Source: an uncultured Shinella sp. (GTDB lineage Bacteria; Pseudomonadota; Alphaproteobacteria; Rhizobiales; Rhizobiaceae). From it: a stretch of DNA of 64,000 nt. The position numbers and the translations under genes are program-made. A model generated the notes under the pieces. The model did no database searches and was not told the origin of the DNA. It saw nothing but the letters and a program-made list of their open reading frames with translations. Shown here piece by piece: positions 1-9,583 of this stretch. The stretch is taken from assembly GCF_946479415.1 (NCBI RefSeq), contig NZ_CAMLFY010000007.1, forward strand, positions 16,260 through 80,259, read 5' to 3'. The number at the start of each line of letters is the position of its first letter. The stretch's first letter is position 1.

Positions 1-11
1 TGCCGCGCGAA

Positions 12-623
12 TTGAACGGTCTGAATGTTTCACGTGAAACCATTGACCGGCTGAACACCTTCGTCGCTCTGTTTCAGAAATGGGCAAAGACCATCAATCT
101 GGTCGCGCCCTCGACTTTGGCAGAAACATGGAGCCGGCATATCGCCGATAGCGCACAGATTTATGCGCTGAATTCAGGTCCGCGAACATGGGTCGATCTG
201 GGGAGTGGCGGCGGTTTTCCGGGTATCGTGACCTGCATTCTGCTGGGGGACACGAACGGCGGATGGGTTCATCTCGTGGAGAGCAACAACAAGAAGGCCG
301 CCTTTTTGCGCACGGCCATTCTTGAGACGGGTGCGCGGGCTTCCGTGCATGCGATTCGCATCGAGGAAGCGCCATCCGTCATTGATAAGTGTGATGCCAT
401 CTCAGCGCGAGCCCTTGCCGATCTCGATCTTTTGATGGAATTCGGCCTGCCATGGGTGGAGCGCAATCCGGATTTGCGCTTTTTCCTTCACAAAGGCCGG
501 GATTACCAGCGCGAGATCGATAAAGCGCTTGGTCGCTGGAGATTCGATCTGGTAAAACATGCCAGTGTCGTCGAGCCGGATTCTGTTGTGCTCGAACTGT
601 CCAAGCTCTCGCGACGTTCTTAG
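12..623 (+). CDS. rsmG: 16S rRNA (guanine-527-N7)-methyltransferase RsmG, 5' end possibly outside window
   Basis: RsmG (GidB) uses S-adenosylmethionine to methylate N7 of G527 in 16S rRNA in the cytoplasm. The glycine-rich SAM loop [11 protein letters not shown] (about residues 58-68) and the following acidic strand (HLVES) are clear, and the 203 residues are close to the family length. The first usable start is a TTG, but the frame stays open to the window edge, so the true start may lie just upstream. parA follows directly, the usual rhizobial mnmG-rsmG-parA-parB order. The codons for NVSRET contain a near-perfect parS site, so this stretch carries both protein and centromere information. 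Confidence 0.95.
   Translation: MNGLNVSRETIDRLNTFVALFQKWAKTINLVAPSTLAETWSRHIADSAQIYALNSGPRTWVDLGSGGGFPGIVTCILLGDTNGGWVHLVESNNKKAAFLRTAILETGARASVHAIRIEEAPSVIDKCDAISARALADLDLLMEFGLPWVERNPDLRFFLHKGRDYQREIDKALGRWRFDLVKHASVVEPDSVVLELSKLSRRS
26..41. promoter_or_regulatory. parS centromere site 1 (inside rsmG)
   Basis: TGTTTCACGTGAAACC matches the widely conserved 16-bp ParB-binding site TGTTTCACGTGAAACA at 15 of 16 positions; the only change is the last base. It lies about 600 bp before parA and inside the coding sequence of rsmG. ParB loading here would nucleate the partition complex near the origin. Site identity is seen directly; ParB binding is inferred from the adjacent parAB genes. Confidence 0.85.
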
Positions 624-638
624 GGATTGGCGGCGTCC

Positions 639-1433
639 ATGATAGGCGAAAAAAACCGGATCATTACCATTGCGAACCAGAAGGGCGGTGTCGGCAAGAC
701 GACCACGGCCATCAATCTCGCGACGGCGCTTGCGGCCATCGGCGAGCGGGTGTTGATCGTCGATCTCGACCCGCAGGGTAACGCCAGCACGGGTCTCGGC
801 ATCGATCGCAGCCGCCGCGAATTGTCCTCCTACGACCTGATGGTCGGCAGCCATACTGTAGCCGAGACCGTGCTGGAGACGGCCGTGCCGAATCTCTCCA
901 TCATCCCCTCGACCATGGATCTGCTTGGTGTCGAGATGGAGATCGCCCAGCAGAACGATCGTGTCTTCCGCTTGAAGCGTGCGCTGGCCTCCTCCGAAGC
1001 CTTGTCTTACTCTTACGTTCTGGTCGATTGCCCGCCCTCGTTCAATCTGCTGACGATGAATGCGCTGGCGGCAGCGCATTCCGTTTTGGTGCCGTTACAG
1101 TGCGAATTTTTCGCACTGGAAGGGCTGAGCCAGCTTCTGGAGACGGTCGATCAGGTTCGCCGTACGGTCAATCCTCGGCTCGATATACAGGGCATCGTGC
1201 TCACCATGTTCGATTCGCGCAACAATCTGGCGCAGCAGGTCGTCAACGATGTGCGCACGCATCTCGGCGAAAAGGTGTATCATACGCTTATTCCGCGCAA
1301 TGTGCGGGTATCCGAGGCGCCGTCCTACGGCAAGCCGGCCATTCTCTACGATCTCAAATGCGCCGGAAGCCAGGCCTATCTCCAGCTGGCCTCCGAAGTG
1401 ATCCAGCGTGAAAGGCAGCGCAAGGCTGCTTGA
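639..1433 (+). CDS. parA: Chromosome-partitioning ATPase ParA
   Basis: ParA is the Walker-type ATPase that forms a nucleoid-bound gradient and moves ParB-parS complexes to opposite cell poles. The deviant Walker A motif KGGVGKTT lies at about residues 15-22, the DLDPQGN switch follows about 30 residues later, and LVDCPP marks the Walker B strand. At 264 residues it is full length. The ATG was preferred to an in-frame TTG 12 nt upstream because the AGGGA ribosome site (622-626) sits immediately against the TTG but at workable distance from the ATG. It is 15 nt from rsmG and is followed by parB, implying one transcript. Confidence 0.97.
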   Translation: MIGEKNRIITIANQKGGVGKTTTAINLATALAAIGERVLIVDLDPQGNASTGLGIDRSRRELSSYDLMVGSHTVAETVLETAVPNLSIIPSTMDLLGVEMEIAQQNDRVFRLKRALASSEALSYSYVLVDCPPSFNLLTMNALAAAHSVLVPLQCEFFALEGLSQLLETVDQVRRTVNPRLDIQGIVLTMFDSRNNLAQQVVNDVRTHLGEKVYHTLIPRNVRVSEAPSYGKPAILYDLKCAGSQAYLQLASEVIQRERQRKAA

Positions 1434-1457
1434 CTTCAGTATCCGTGAGTAGAACCG

Positions 1458-2348
1458 ATGAACGATGACAACTCAAAGCGGCGTCTTGGTCGGGGTCTTG
1501 CTGCCCTGATCGGTGAAATGGATCAGCTTCCGGCTGCCGATATCGGCGCGCGGCCGGCAGTCAATCCGGATCGGCTCGTGCCCATCGAATTCGTCGGCCG
1601 CAATCCGCGCAATCCGCGCCGTTATTTCGATGAATCGGAATTGCAGGATCTCGCCTCTTCGATCCGCCAGCACGGCATCGTGCAGCCGGTCGTCGTTCGC
1701 ACAACCGCGGACAATCGCTTTGAGATCATTGCAGGTGAACGCCGTTGGCGCGCGGCGCAACTGGCGGGCTTGATCGAGATCCCCGTCATCATCCGGGACG
1801 TGGATGACCGTACGGCTCTGGAAATCGCCATCGTCGAGAACGTGCAGCGTTCGGACCTCAATCCGCTGGAAGAAGCGATGGGGTACGAGCTGCTGATCGC
1901 CGATCATGGGTATACGCAGAACGATCTCGGTGAAATCATCGGTAAGAGCCGCAGCCATGTGGCAAACAGCCTTCGCCTGCTGAAACTGCCCGAACCCGTG
2001 CGCGACATGTTGGCTTCCGGTTCGCTTTCGGCGGGACATGCGCGCGCCCTTATTCCGACCTCCGATCCCATAGCACTCGCCAAGGCGGTTGTTGCCAAGG
2101 GCATGTCTGTGCGCGATGCCGAGAAATTGGCGCAGAATGACATCAAGGCGCAGAGCGATCCGAACCATGGCCAGGCCGCGCCGAAGGATGTGAAGGACGC
2201 GGACACGCTGGCACTGGAGCGCACGCTGTCCGATGTGCTTGGTCTCGATGTCACCGTGAACCACAAGGGCACTGGCGGACAGCTCAGGATCGCCTACAAG
2301 ACCCTGGAGCAGCTGGAAGAAATCTGCCGGCTTCTGGAACGTCGCTAG
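1458..2348 (+). CDS. parB: Chromosome-partitioning protein ParB (CTPase)
   Basis: ParB binds parS, slides along DNA as a CTP-gated clamp and recruits ParA. The N-terminal LGRGLAALIG motif (about residues 10-19) is the ParA-stimulating segment; the CTP-binding box GERRWRAA is at 93-100; a helix-turn-helix (NDLGEIIGKSRSHVANSLR) near 153-172 reads parS; the last roughly 40 residues form the dimerisation domain. The 296 residues fit alphaproteobacterial ParB. It lies 24 nt after parA. Three near-consensus parS sites in the surrounding 13 kb are its expected targets. Confidence 0.97.
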   Translation: MNDDNSKRRLGRGLAALIGEMDQLPAADIGARPAVNPDRLVPIEFVGRNPRNPRRYFDESELQDLASSIRQHGIVQPVVVRTTADNRFEIIAGERRWRAAQLAGLIEIPVIIRDVDDRTALEIAIVENVQRSDLNPLEEAMGYELLIADHGYTQNDLGEIIGKSRSHVANSLRLLKLPEPVRDMLASGSLSAGHARALIPTSDPIALAKAVVAKGMSVRDAEKLAQNDIKAQSDPNHGQAAPKDVKDADTLALERTLSDVLGLDVTVNHKGTGGQLRIAYKTLEQLEEICRLLERR

Positions 2349-2363
2349 AATAATCGCGAGAAA

Positions 2364-2381
2364 GCCGGCTATTTAGCCGGA
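2364..2381. terminator. Short hairpin between convergent parB and holA
   Basis: CCGGCT and AGCCGG arms around an ATTT loop lie in the 34-bp gap between the convergent stop codons of parB and holA. The stem is strong, but the following T-run is poor on both strands, so a bidirectional terminator role is tentative. Confidence 0.35.
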
Positions 2382-2382
2382 T

Positions 2383-3417
2383 TCAGCGTCGGGCGGATTG
2401 AAGCACGGTCGCCAGCATGGTCTGCATGGCGATCGTATCTTCCAGCGCGGCTCTTTGACGGCTTTGCAGGATCGCGGTTTGCAGCCTCTGGGTTTCCCGG
2501 CGAATGGCGGGGCCGGTCCAGGTCTTCAAGGCATTTTCCACGATCGGCTTGCGACGGAAATGCAGGTGGCGGCCGAGCGTTGCAATGACCTGGCCGGCGG
2601 GCGCGCGCTTTTCATCCATTTCGGCGCGCATGATTTCCAAAAGTTGGAACTGCCGCAGGCATCCCTGCAGGACAAGGAAGACCGGTGTCTTCGAAGAAAC
2701 GATCTTCTGGATAGCGTGCAGGAACCCTTCGCGATCACCCTTGAGGATGGCGTCGATCGCGTCATCCGTGGAGATGGCGCTGGCATCGCCGACGATCTCC
2801 TCGACGTCTTGCTCCTCGATGATCTCCTTACCCCGGCAATAGAGTGCGAGCTTGCGCACCTCGTTGCGAGAGGCCAGTCGATCGCCGCCGATCGTTTCCA
2901 TCAGGCGTTCGCGTGCCGCGGGCGAAATGCGCAGACCCTCCGTCGAGAGTTCCTGATCGATCAGGGCCTGGAGGGCGCGTCCATCATCCGCGTAACAGGC
3001 GATGGCAACGGCCTGCGGCGCCGATTCGGCTGCCTTGCGCAGTGCGGCCGCCTTCTTGAGATCGCCGGCCTCGACAATCAGCGTGGAATCGCCTGAGGGC
3101 ATGCCCGCCAGCATTTCCAGCGCGTCCGAAACGCCCTTCTCGCTGCCGGCATTGCGGATCCAGACGAGGCGATCGCCACCGAAAAGGCCGATGGCGTTCA
3201 TTTCGTCCATCAGCCTGCCGGCCTGGTTGCCGATTTCCCCCGCATCGAGTTTCACGACGGAAAAGGCGTCTGCGAGATCGACGCCGCTTGCGGCCGCCAG
3301 TGCTGCGGCGCGTTCGGAAACGAGACCGCGATCCGGCCCGTAAATGAGGAAGAGTCGCACGGGAAGAGGCTTCCGTTTCAGGAAGGCATCGAATTCGTGC
3401 GACTTGACTTCGGCCAT
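2383..3417 (-). CDS. holA: DNA polymerase III delta subunit HolA
   Basis: HolA is the delta subunit of the clamp loader; it opens the beta clamp during loading at the replication fork. The start MAEVKSHEFDAFL gives 344 residues, the usual length, and the IYGPDRGLVSERA segment (about residues 25-37) is typical of the degenerate ATPase domain that lacks a catalytic Walker A. A 46-residue in-frame extension upstream would run into lptE and looks non-coding. The lptE stop is 7 nt upstream, and the lptE-holA pair downstream of leuS is the standard rhizobial arrangement. Confidence 0.93.
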   Translation of the reverse strand: MAEVKSHEFDAFLKRKPLPVRLFLIYGPDRGLVSERAAALAAASGVDLADAFSVVKLDAGEIGNQAGRLMDEMNAIGLFGGDRLVWIRNAGSEKGVSDALEMLAGMPSGDSTLIVEAGDLKKAAALRKAAESAPQAVAIACYADDGRALQALIDQELSTEGLRISPAARERLMETIGGDRLASRNEVRKLALYCRGKEIIEEQDVEEIVGDASAISTDDAIDAILKGDREGFLHAIQKIVSSKTPVFLVLQGCLRQFQLLEIMRAEMDEKRAPAGQVIATLGRHLHFRRKPIVENALKTWTGPAIRRETQRLQTAILQSRQRAALEDTIAMQTMLATVLQSARR

Positions 3418-3424
3418 AGCCGGC

Positions 3425-3949
3425 TCAGCGCCGTGCAAGCGCCGCGGCGACGTCCGCGCGGATAAGTTCCGCCAGTTCGTGTGCCGCGCGATTTTCGCCA
3501 TCCCGAACGGCGCGCAGCTTGGCGAATTCCTGGAACGGGAAATCGACGAGGGCAACGCTGGACCGCTTGCCGGACGCCAATGTTTCGCCGGAGTCGGTCT
3601 TCGTCAGGTTGTAGTCGGCCGAAACGATGATACGGCCGGCGCGGGGAATGTCGCTACTGATATCCGTGAGCACGCCGACCTTGCGGACGGAGACATTGAT
3701 CTCGAGGTGGTAGATCGCCGCCTGCGGCTCGCCGGCGCCGCCGGCAAACAGGAAGATCAGGTCGTTACGGACCTGCTGCTCGACGCGGTCATCGGCTTCC
3801 GAGATGGCGACTGCCGCCAGCTTGGTGTCCGTGCCGGCACCCGTGGAATAGAGCGGGCGTACCTGGCAGCCGGCCAGCGCGCCCATGAGGGCGATGCCGG
3901 CGGCGAGTTTTGCAAGGCGCGAAAGACCGGTTCCGTCAGACAACAACAT
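3425..3949 (-). CDS. lptE: LPS-assembly lipoprotein LptE
   Basis: LptE plugs the LptD barrel and helps insert lipopolysaccharide into the outer leaflet of the outer membrane. The N terminus has a hydrophobic signal (about residues 11-26) ending in the lipobox LAGC with acylation cysteine 28, followed by RPLYS, a stretch typical of alphaproteobacterial LptE (DUF/LptE family). The 174 residues match. Its start overlaps the end of leuS by 14 nt and holA follows 7 nt later, so leuS-lptE-holA is read as one operon. The sequence family is weakly conserved, so the call leans partly on this gene order. Confidence 0.88.
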   Translation of the reverse strand: MLLSDGTGLSRLAKLAAGIALMGALAGCQVRPLYSTGAGTDTKLAAVAISEADDRVEQQVRNDLIFLFAGGAGEPQAAIYHLEINVSVRKVGVLTDISSDIPRAGRIIVSADYNLTKTDSGETLASGKRSSVALVDFPFQEFAKLRAVRDGENRAAHELAELIRADVAAALARR

Positions 3950-6563
3950 TCACGATCCTCTGCGGTACGACGATGATCTTCTTGGGACGCTGGCCGGCGA
4001 GCGCGGCCTGGACGGGTTCGAGCGCGAGCACGGCCGCTTCGACCGCACTCTGGTCCGCATCGCGGGCGATTGTCAAATCCGCACGCTTCTTGCCGTTGAT
4101 CTGCACCGGCAGGGTGATTTCGTTTTCCGCGACCAGCCGGTCTTCATAGGCCGGCCAGGCGACGGTTGCGACGAGGCCTTCGCCGCCGATCTCGCGCCAG
4201 GCTTCTTCGGAGAGATGCGGCGTCATCGGGGCGACGATGCGGATCAGGATGCCGACGGCTTCGCGCAGTGCCGAGACCAGATCGGCCGAAGCGGTGCCTG
4301 CAGCGGCATTGGTCAGCGGCGCGGCCAGCGCGTTGACGAATTCGTAGATACGCGCGACGGCCTTGTTGAAGGCGAGCTTGTCGTAATCGGCCTGGACGGC
4401 CTTCAGCGTCTTGTGGGCAATCTGCGAGACGGCCAGCGCTTCGCCGTCCGTACCCGGACGGCTTTCGGCGCCCTTGAGCGCGGGAGCCGCTTCGGAGATG
4501 AGGCGCCAGACGCGCTGGACGAAACGATGCGCGCCTTCGACGCCGGCTTCCGACCAGATGACGTCGCGGTCCGGCGGGGAGTCGGAGAGAACGAAGAAGC
4601 GGGCGGTATCGGCGCCGTAGGAGGCGATGATATCGTCGGGATCGACGACGTTCTTCTTCGACTTCGACATCTTCTCGATGGAGCCGATGGCGATTTCTTC
4701 GCCGGATTCGAGATGCAGCGCACGGCGCTTGCCGTCGACTTCCTCGATGCGGATCTCGGCCGGCGTCACCCATTCCCGCTTGCCGTCGATCGCGCGGCTA
4801 TAGGTTTCGTGCACGACCATGCCCTGCGTGAAGAGACCCTTGAAGGGTTCCTTCACGTCGACATGGCCGGTGGCCTGCATGGCGCGGGTGAAGAAGCGCG
4901 AATAGAGCAGATGCAGGATCGCATGCTCGATACCGCCGATATACTGGTCGACCGGCAGCCAGGCATTGGCCGCCGCCGGGTCAGTCGGGTTGTTCTCCCA
5001 CGGCGCCGTAAAGCGGGTGAAGTACCAGGAGGAATCGACGAAGGTGTCCATCGTGTCCGTCTCGCGGCGGGCATCCTTGCCGCACTGCGGGCAGGCGACG
5101 TGGCGCCAGGTGGCGTGACGGTCGAGCGGGTTGCCCGGCTTGTCGAAGGTGACGTCGTCGGGCAGCTGCACCGGCAGGTCGGCCTTCGGAACGGGCACGA
5201 CGCCGCAGGCCTCACAATGGATGACCGGGATCGGGCAGCCCCAGTAGCGCTGGCGCGAAATGCCCCAGTCGCGCAGGCGGAAGTTCACCTTGCGCTCGCC
5301 CTGCGGGGCGTTGCCCAGCGTGGCTGCCGTGAGGCGCTTGGCGACCTCTTCGAAGGCCTCTTCGGTGCTCAGCCCATCAAGGAAGCGCGAATTGATCATC
5401 ACGCCGTCGCCGACATAGGCCTCGTCACCGATGACGAAGGTCGCGGCGTCGCCATCCCTGGGCATGACGACGGGCACGACGGGCAGGTCATATTTGCGGG
5501 CGAAGTCGAGGTCGCGCTGGTCGCCGGAGGGGCAGCCGAAGATGGCGCCTGTGCCGTAGTCCATCAGCACGAAGTTCGCGACGTAAACCGGCAATTCCCA
5601 GCTGGGATCGAAGGGATGGCGCACACGGATGCCGGTGTCCATGCCCTTCTTCTCGGCCGTCTCCAGGGCGGCCAGCGAGGTTCCGGCGCGGCGGCATTCC
5701 TCGCAGAACGCCATGATTTCGGGATTGGTGGCGGACACTTCCCTGGCCAGCGGATGATCGGCCGAGATCGCCAGGAACGAGGCGCCGAACATCGTGTCGG
5801 GACGCGTCGTGTAGACGGTCACGTCCTTCTCGGCGGTCTCAGAGCCTTCGGCGACTTCCCAGCGCACCAGCATGCCTTCGGAACGGCCGATCCAGTTCTT
5901 CTGCATCAGCCGGACTTTTTCCGGCCACTGGTCGAGTGTCTCGAGCGAATCGAGCAGATCCTGGCTGAAATCGGTGATGCGGAAGAACCACTGGGTCAGC
6001 TCGCGCTGTTCGACCAGCGCTCCGGAGCGCCAGCCGCGGCCGTCGATGACCTGCTCGTTGGCGAGAACCGTGTGGTCGACCGGGTCCCAATTCACCTTGG
6101 ACTGCTTGCGGTAGACGAGGCCCTTTTCCAGGAAATCCAGGAACAGGTGCTGCTGGCGCTGATAATATTCGACATCGCAGGTGGCGAATTCGCGCGACCA
6201 GTCGAGCGACAGGCCCATCGACTTTAGCTGCTTGCGCATCGTCGCGATGTTTTCATAGGTCCAGCCCTTGGGGTGGACCTTGTTCTGCATGGCGGCGTTT
6301 TCGGCGGGCATGCCGAAGGCGTCCCAGCCCATCGGGTGCAGCACGTTGTAGCCGCGGGCGCGCTTGTAGCGGGCGACGACGTCGCCCATCGCATAGTTGC
6401 GCACATGGCCCATATGGATGCGGCCCGAGGGATAGGGGAACATCTCTAGGACGTAATACTTTTCGCGCGGATCGTCGTTGTCGGTCAGGAAGACGTTTTC
6501 GTCGTTCCATTTTGCCTGCCAGCGGGGCTCGGCATCGCGCGGATTGTAACGTTCGGTGGCCAT
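3936..6563 (-). CDS. leuS: Leucyl-tRNA synthetase LeuS
   Basis: LeuS charges tRNA-Leu and hydrolyses mischarged products. In order: a class I Rossmann core with the HIGH-type motif HMGH in [15 protein letters not shown] (about residues 43-57), an inserted CP1 editing domain in the middle with the T-rich segment [13 protein letters not shown], and the KMSKS motif ([13 protein letters not shown]) in the C-terminal half. The start MATERYN gives 875 residues, as expected; a further 33-residue upstream extension is out of family. lptE and holA follow on the same strand. Confidence 0.97.
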   Translation of the reverse strand: MATERYNPRDAEPRWQAKWNDENVFLTDNDDPREKYYVLEMFPYPSGRIHMGHVRNYAMGDVVARYKRARGYNVLHPMGWDAFGMPAENAAMQNKVHPKGWTYENIATMRKQLKSMGLSLDWSREFATCDVEYYQRQQHLFLDFLEKGLVYRKQSKVNWDPVDHTVLANEQVIDGRGWRSGALVEQRELTQWFFRITDFSQDLLDSLETLDQWPEKVRLMQKNWIGRSEGMLVRWEVAEGSETAEKDVTVYTTRPDTMFGASFLAISADHPLAREVSATNPEIMAFCEECRRAGTSLAALETAEKKGMDTGIRVRHPFDPSWELPVYVANFVLMDYGTGAIFGCPSGDQRDLDFARKYDLPVVPVVMPRDGDAATFVIGDEAYVGDGVMINSRFLDGLSTEEAFEEVAKRLTAATLGNAPQGERKVNFRLRDWGISRQRYWGCPIPVIHCEACGVVPVPKADLPVQLPDDVTFDKPGNPLDRHATWRHVACPQCGKDARRETDTMDTFVDSSWYFTRFTAPWENNPTDPAAANAWLPVDQYIGGIEHAILHLLYSRFFTRAMQATGHVDVKEPFKGLFTQGMVVHETYSRAIDGKREWVTPAEIRIEEVDGKRRALHLESGEEIAIGSIEKMSKSKKNVVDPDDIIASYGADTARFFVLSDSPPDRDVIWSEAGVEGAHRFVQRVWRLISEAAPALKGAESRPGTDGEALAVSQIAHKTLKAVQADYDKLAFNKAVARIYEFVNALAAPLTNAAAGTASADLVSALREAVGILIRIVAPMTPHLSEEAWREIGGEGLVATVAWPAYEDRLVAENEITLPVQINGKKRADLTIARDADQSAVEAAVLALEPVQAALAGQRPKKIIVVPQRIVNVVV

Positions 6564-6750
6564 GTCTTTGATGTTCCGGAAGTCTTTTGGGAGTTTTGGC
6601 GAGCGGTTCGCCCATGCGAATATAGTGGCGAGACCTTCATCATGAAACCGCCGAAGCGTCAAGTTTTCCGGCCTCGTCAGGGTCTGTCGTGCTTGGCAAG
6701 CGGCGTCGTTTTCGCTAGGTCCTGACCCTCGATACCAGAGGAGAGTGACG

Positions 6751-7410
6751 ATGGAGCTTCAGGACCGCCTCGCAGAGGTTCAGGGCCGCATGAAGAAGGC
6801 GGCGGCGGAAGCTGGCCGCAAGCCGGATGCGGTCACGCTCGTTGCGGTGTCGAAGACGTTCGATGCCGATTCCATCCGCCCGGCTATCGTCGCCGGCCAA
6901 CGGGTCTTCGGTGAAAACCGCGTGCAGGAAGCGCAGGGCAAGTGGCCGGAGTTGCGCGCCGAGACCGACGGCATCGAGCTGCACCTGATCGGCCCGCTGC
7001 AATCCAACAAGACCGCCGAGGCCGTGGCACTGTTCGACGTCATCGAGACGGTCGATCGCGAGAAGATCGCCCGCACCATCGCCGACGAGATGAAGCGGCA
7101 GGGTCGCAGCTTGCGGCTCTATGTTCAGGTCAATACCGGCCTCGAGCCGCAGAAGGCGGGCATCGCGCCCGACGATACGGTGGCCTTCGTGACCTTCTGC
7201 CGCGAGGAGCTTGGCCTCTCGATCGAAGGGCTGATGTGCATTCCGCCGGCGGAGGAAAATCCTGGCCCGCATTTCGCGTTGCTGGCCAAGCTTGCGGAAC
7301 GCTGCGGTCTTGAAAAACTCTCCATGGGCATGTCGGGCGATTACGACGTCGCCATCGGTTTTGGCGCGACCTCGGTGCGCGTCGGTTCGGCGATCTTCGG
7401 CACGCGCTGA
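6751..7410 (+). CDS. PLP homeostasis protein, YggS/PROSC family
   Basis: YggS-family proteins bind pyridoxal 5'-phosphate on an alanine-racemase-like barrel and help maintain vitamin B6 balance; they have no clear catalytic activity. The PLP lysine lies in LVAVSKTF (about residues 29-36), and [19 protein letters not shown] and GLMCIPP are family signatures; SMGMSGDY near the C terminus forms the phosphate site. ATG 6751 was chosen over GTG 6745 because GAGGAGAG is better spaced for it. The length of 219 residues is typical. It is divergent from leuS and followed at about 130 nt by an acyl-CoA synthetase. Confidence 0.93.
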   Translation: MELQDRLAEVQGRMKKAAAEAGRKPDAVTLVAVSKTFDADSIRPAIVAGQRVFGENRVQEAQGKWPELRAETDGIELHLIGPLQSNKTAEAVALFDVIETVDREKIARTIADEMKRQGRSLRLYVQVNTGLEPQKAGIAPDDTVAFVTFCREELGLSIEGLMCIPPAEENPGPHFALLAKLAERCGLEKLSMGMSGDYDVAIGFGATSVRVGSAIFGTR

Positions 7411-7543
7411 CGCGGCTTGACGGAACGCAGAAAGCCGCCCGGCCTTTTGAGGCTTTCGTCTCTCTTTGCGGATTGCCCGCCCTCTCCTATTCTTCCCGCT
7501 GAGGAACCGGCCGTTGATCGGCCGTGCATGGCGGGAGGAAGCG

Positions 7544-9442
7544 ATGCAGAAAACCTATGCCGAGATCTATCGGGCGTGGAAGGACGATCACCACGCGCAT
7601 TGGCGTGAGGCCGCGCGGGCGATCGACTGGTTCATGGAACCGACGGAGATTTTTGATGGTGACCAGGGCGTCTATGGCCGCTGGTTTCCTGATGCGCGCG
7701 GCAATACCTGTCACAACTGCGTCGATCGCCATGTGGCGGCGGGGCAAGGGGACGTCGCGGCGCTGATCTACGACAGCCCGGTGACCGGACGAAAGGCCCG
7801 CTTCACCTATGCCGAGCTGCTCGAGCGCGTGAACGCTATGGCGGCGGTTTTGGTCGATCAGGGCGTGGAACAGGGCGACCGGGTCATCCTCTACATGCCG
7901 ATGATCCCCGAGGCGATTTTCGCCATGCTGGCCTGCGCGCGCATCGGCGCGATCCATTCCGTGGTGTTCGGCGGTTTTGCCGCAAATGAGCTTGCCGCCC
8001 GCATTGACGATTCGACGGCGAAGCTTGTCGTGACGGCGAGTTGCGGCATCGAGCCGAACCGCGTCGTCGCCTATAAGCCGCTGCTCGATGCCGCCATCGA
8101 TCTGGCCCGTCACAAGCCGGACCGTTGCCTTGTCCTGCAACGGCCCGAGCTTGCCGCGACGCTACAGGATGGCCGGGACATCGATCTGGGCGCGGCGCTC
8201 GACGCGGCGCGCGGTCGCACCATTGCCTGCGCACCACTGGCGGCGACCAATCCGCTCTACATCCTCTATACGTCAGGCACGACCGGCCAGCCGAAGGGCG
8301 TCATCCGCGACAATGGTGGCCATATGGTCGCACTGGCCTGGACCATGCAGGCGCTCTACGGCGTGAAACCCGGTGAGGTCTACTGGGCGGCGTCGGATAT
8401 CGGCTGGGTCGTCGGCCATTCCTACATCGTCTATGCGCCCCTGCTGAATGGTAGCACGACGGTGCTCTATGAGGGCAAGCCGATCGGCACGCCGGATGCC
8501 GGCGCCTTCTGGCGGGTGGTGGAGGAATACAAGGTCTCCGTGCTTTTCACGGCGCCGACGGCCTTCCGCGCCATTCGCAAGGAGGATCCCGAGGGCGCGC
8601 TCGTGAAACGCTACGATCTCTCCAGCCTCCGGGCGCTGTTTCTCGCCGGCGAGCGGGCCGATCCCGATACGCTGCGCTGGGCCGAAGCCGTGCTTGGCGT
8701 TCCCGTCATCGATCACTGGTGGCAGACCGAGACGGGCTGGGCGATCGTCGGCAATCCGCTCGGCCTCGATGCGCTGCCCGTGAAGCATGGTTCGCCTACC
8801 GTGCCCATGCCGGGTTATGATCTCCATGTGCTCGATGATGCCGGTCATGCGGTACCGGCCGGCACGCTCGGCAATATCGCCATCAAGCTACCCCTCCCCC
8901 CGGGTTGCCTGCCGAGCTTCTGGAATGCCGACGACCGGTTCCGCACCGCCTGCCTGTCGGATTTCCCCGGCTACTACAAGACGGCGGATGCCGGTTATAT
9001 CGATGACGACGGTTATGTTTTCATCATGTCGCGCACCGACGACATCATCAATGTCGCCGGCCACCGCCTTTCGACGGGGGCGATCGAGGAGGTCTGCGCC
9101 GGCCATCCAGACGTTGCCGAATGCGCCGTCATCGGCGTCGCCGATGGCATCAAGGGCCAGGTGCCCGCCGGTTTCCTCGTCCTGAAGAGCAATGTTTCAC
9201 GTGAATCATCGCTTGTGGAGGCTGAGGTCGTGGGCCTCGTACGCGAAAAAATCGGCCCCGTCGCCGCCTTCAAGACGGCGATCTGCGTGAAGCGCCTGCC
9301 AAAAACCCGCTCGGGAAAAATCCTGCGCGGCACGATGCAGAAGATCGCCGACCGCGAGGACTGGAAGATGCCGGCGACGATCGACGATCCCGCCATTCTG
9401 GACGAAATCGCGGAGGTTCTCGCGGAGCGACGGATCGGTTAG
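7544..9442 (+). CDS. prpE: Propionyl-CoA synthetase-like acyl-CoA ligase (PrpE type)
   Basis: An AMP-forming acyl-CoA ligase that would activate propionate (or a similar short acid) to its CoA thioester. The adenylation P-loop YTSGTTGQPKG (about residues 245-255), WWQTETGW and the C-terminal lysine motif PKTRSGK (near 592) are intact. The 632-residue length, the N-terminal YRAWKDD and the VVGHSYIVYAPLLNG stretch match PrpE better than acetyl-CoA synthetase, whose clear copy lies 1.1 kb downstream. The start was placed at the ATG behind GGGAGGAAG. The codons for NVSRES embed a parS site. Substrate preference is inferred from family only. Confidence 0.85.
   Translation: MQKTYAEIYRAWKDDHHAHWREAARAIDWFMEPTEIFDGDQGVYGRWFPDARGNTCHNCVDRHVAAGQGDVAALIYDSPVTGRKARFTYAELLERVNAMAAVLVDQGVEQGDRVILYMPMIPEAIFAMLACARIGAIHSVVFGGFAANELAARIDDSTAKLVVTASCGIEPNRVVAYKPLLDAAIDLARHKPDRCLVLQRPELAATLQDGRDIDLGAALDAARGRTIACAPLAATNPLYILYTSGTTGQPKGVIRDNGGHMVALAWTMQALYGVKPGEVYWAASDIGWVVGHSYIVYAPLLNGSTTVLYEGKPIGTPDAGAFWRVVEEYKVSVLFTAPTAFRAIRKEDPEGALVKRYDLSSLRALFLAGERADPDTLRWAEAVLGVPVIDHWWQTETGWAIVGNPLGLDALPVKHGSPTVPMPGYDLHVLDDAGHAVPAGTLGNIAIKLPLPPGCLPSFWNADDRFRTACLSDFPGYYKTADAGYIDDDGYVFIMSRTDDIINVAGHRLSTGAIEEVCAGHPDVAECAVIGVADGIKGQVPAGFLVLKSNVSRESSLVEAEVVGLVREKIGPVAAFKTAICVKRLPKTRSGKILRGTMQKIADREDWKMPATIDDPAILDEIAEVLAERRIG
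9193..9208. promoter_or_regulatory. parS centromere site 2 (inside prpE)
   Basis: TGTTTCACGTGAATCA differs from the consensus ParB site at a single position (A to T at position 14). It lies 7.8 kb from parA inside the prpE-like gene, where it encodes NVSRES, nearly the same peptide that parS site 1 encodes in rsmG. Confidence 0.75.
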
Positions 9443-9460
9443 CCTGCTCCCTTCTCTTCC

Positions 9461-9489
9461 GTCATCCTCGGGTCAAGCTCAAGGATGAC
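9461..9489. repeat. Interspersed palindromic repeat, copy 1
   Basis: GTCATCCT and AGGATGAC form an inverted pair around CGGGTCAAGCTCA, lying just after the prpE-like stop. The segment CCTCGGGTCAAGC is shared with the two copies near 12.6 kb, so this is a degenerate member of the same intergenic palindrome family common in rhizobial genomes. Confidence 0.6.
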
Positions 9490-9528
9490 GTTGTGGGGAG
9501 GCAGCGTTCCGGCACGAATGCGAGGCAC

Positions 9529-9557
9529 AAAAAAACCGGCCGCTTTGGCGACCGGTC
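9529..9557 (-). terminator. Rho-independent terminator of trcR
   Basis: Read on the minus strand, ACCGGTCGCC and its partner GGCCGGT form a GC-rich stem with an AAAGC-type loop, followed at once by a run of seven T. It lies 27 nt beyond the trcR stop, a canonical intrinsic terminator. Confidence 0.85.
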
Positions 9558-9583
9558 TTATCGTTCTGTAATGGTGACGTCGC

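Noticed and set aside
7466..7543. 26-residue N-terminal extension of the prpE-like protein
   Set aside because: The upstream frame has no ribosome site, whereas GGGAGGAAG precedes the chosen ATG and gives normal family length.
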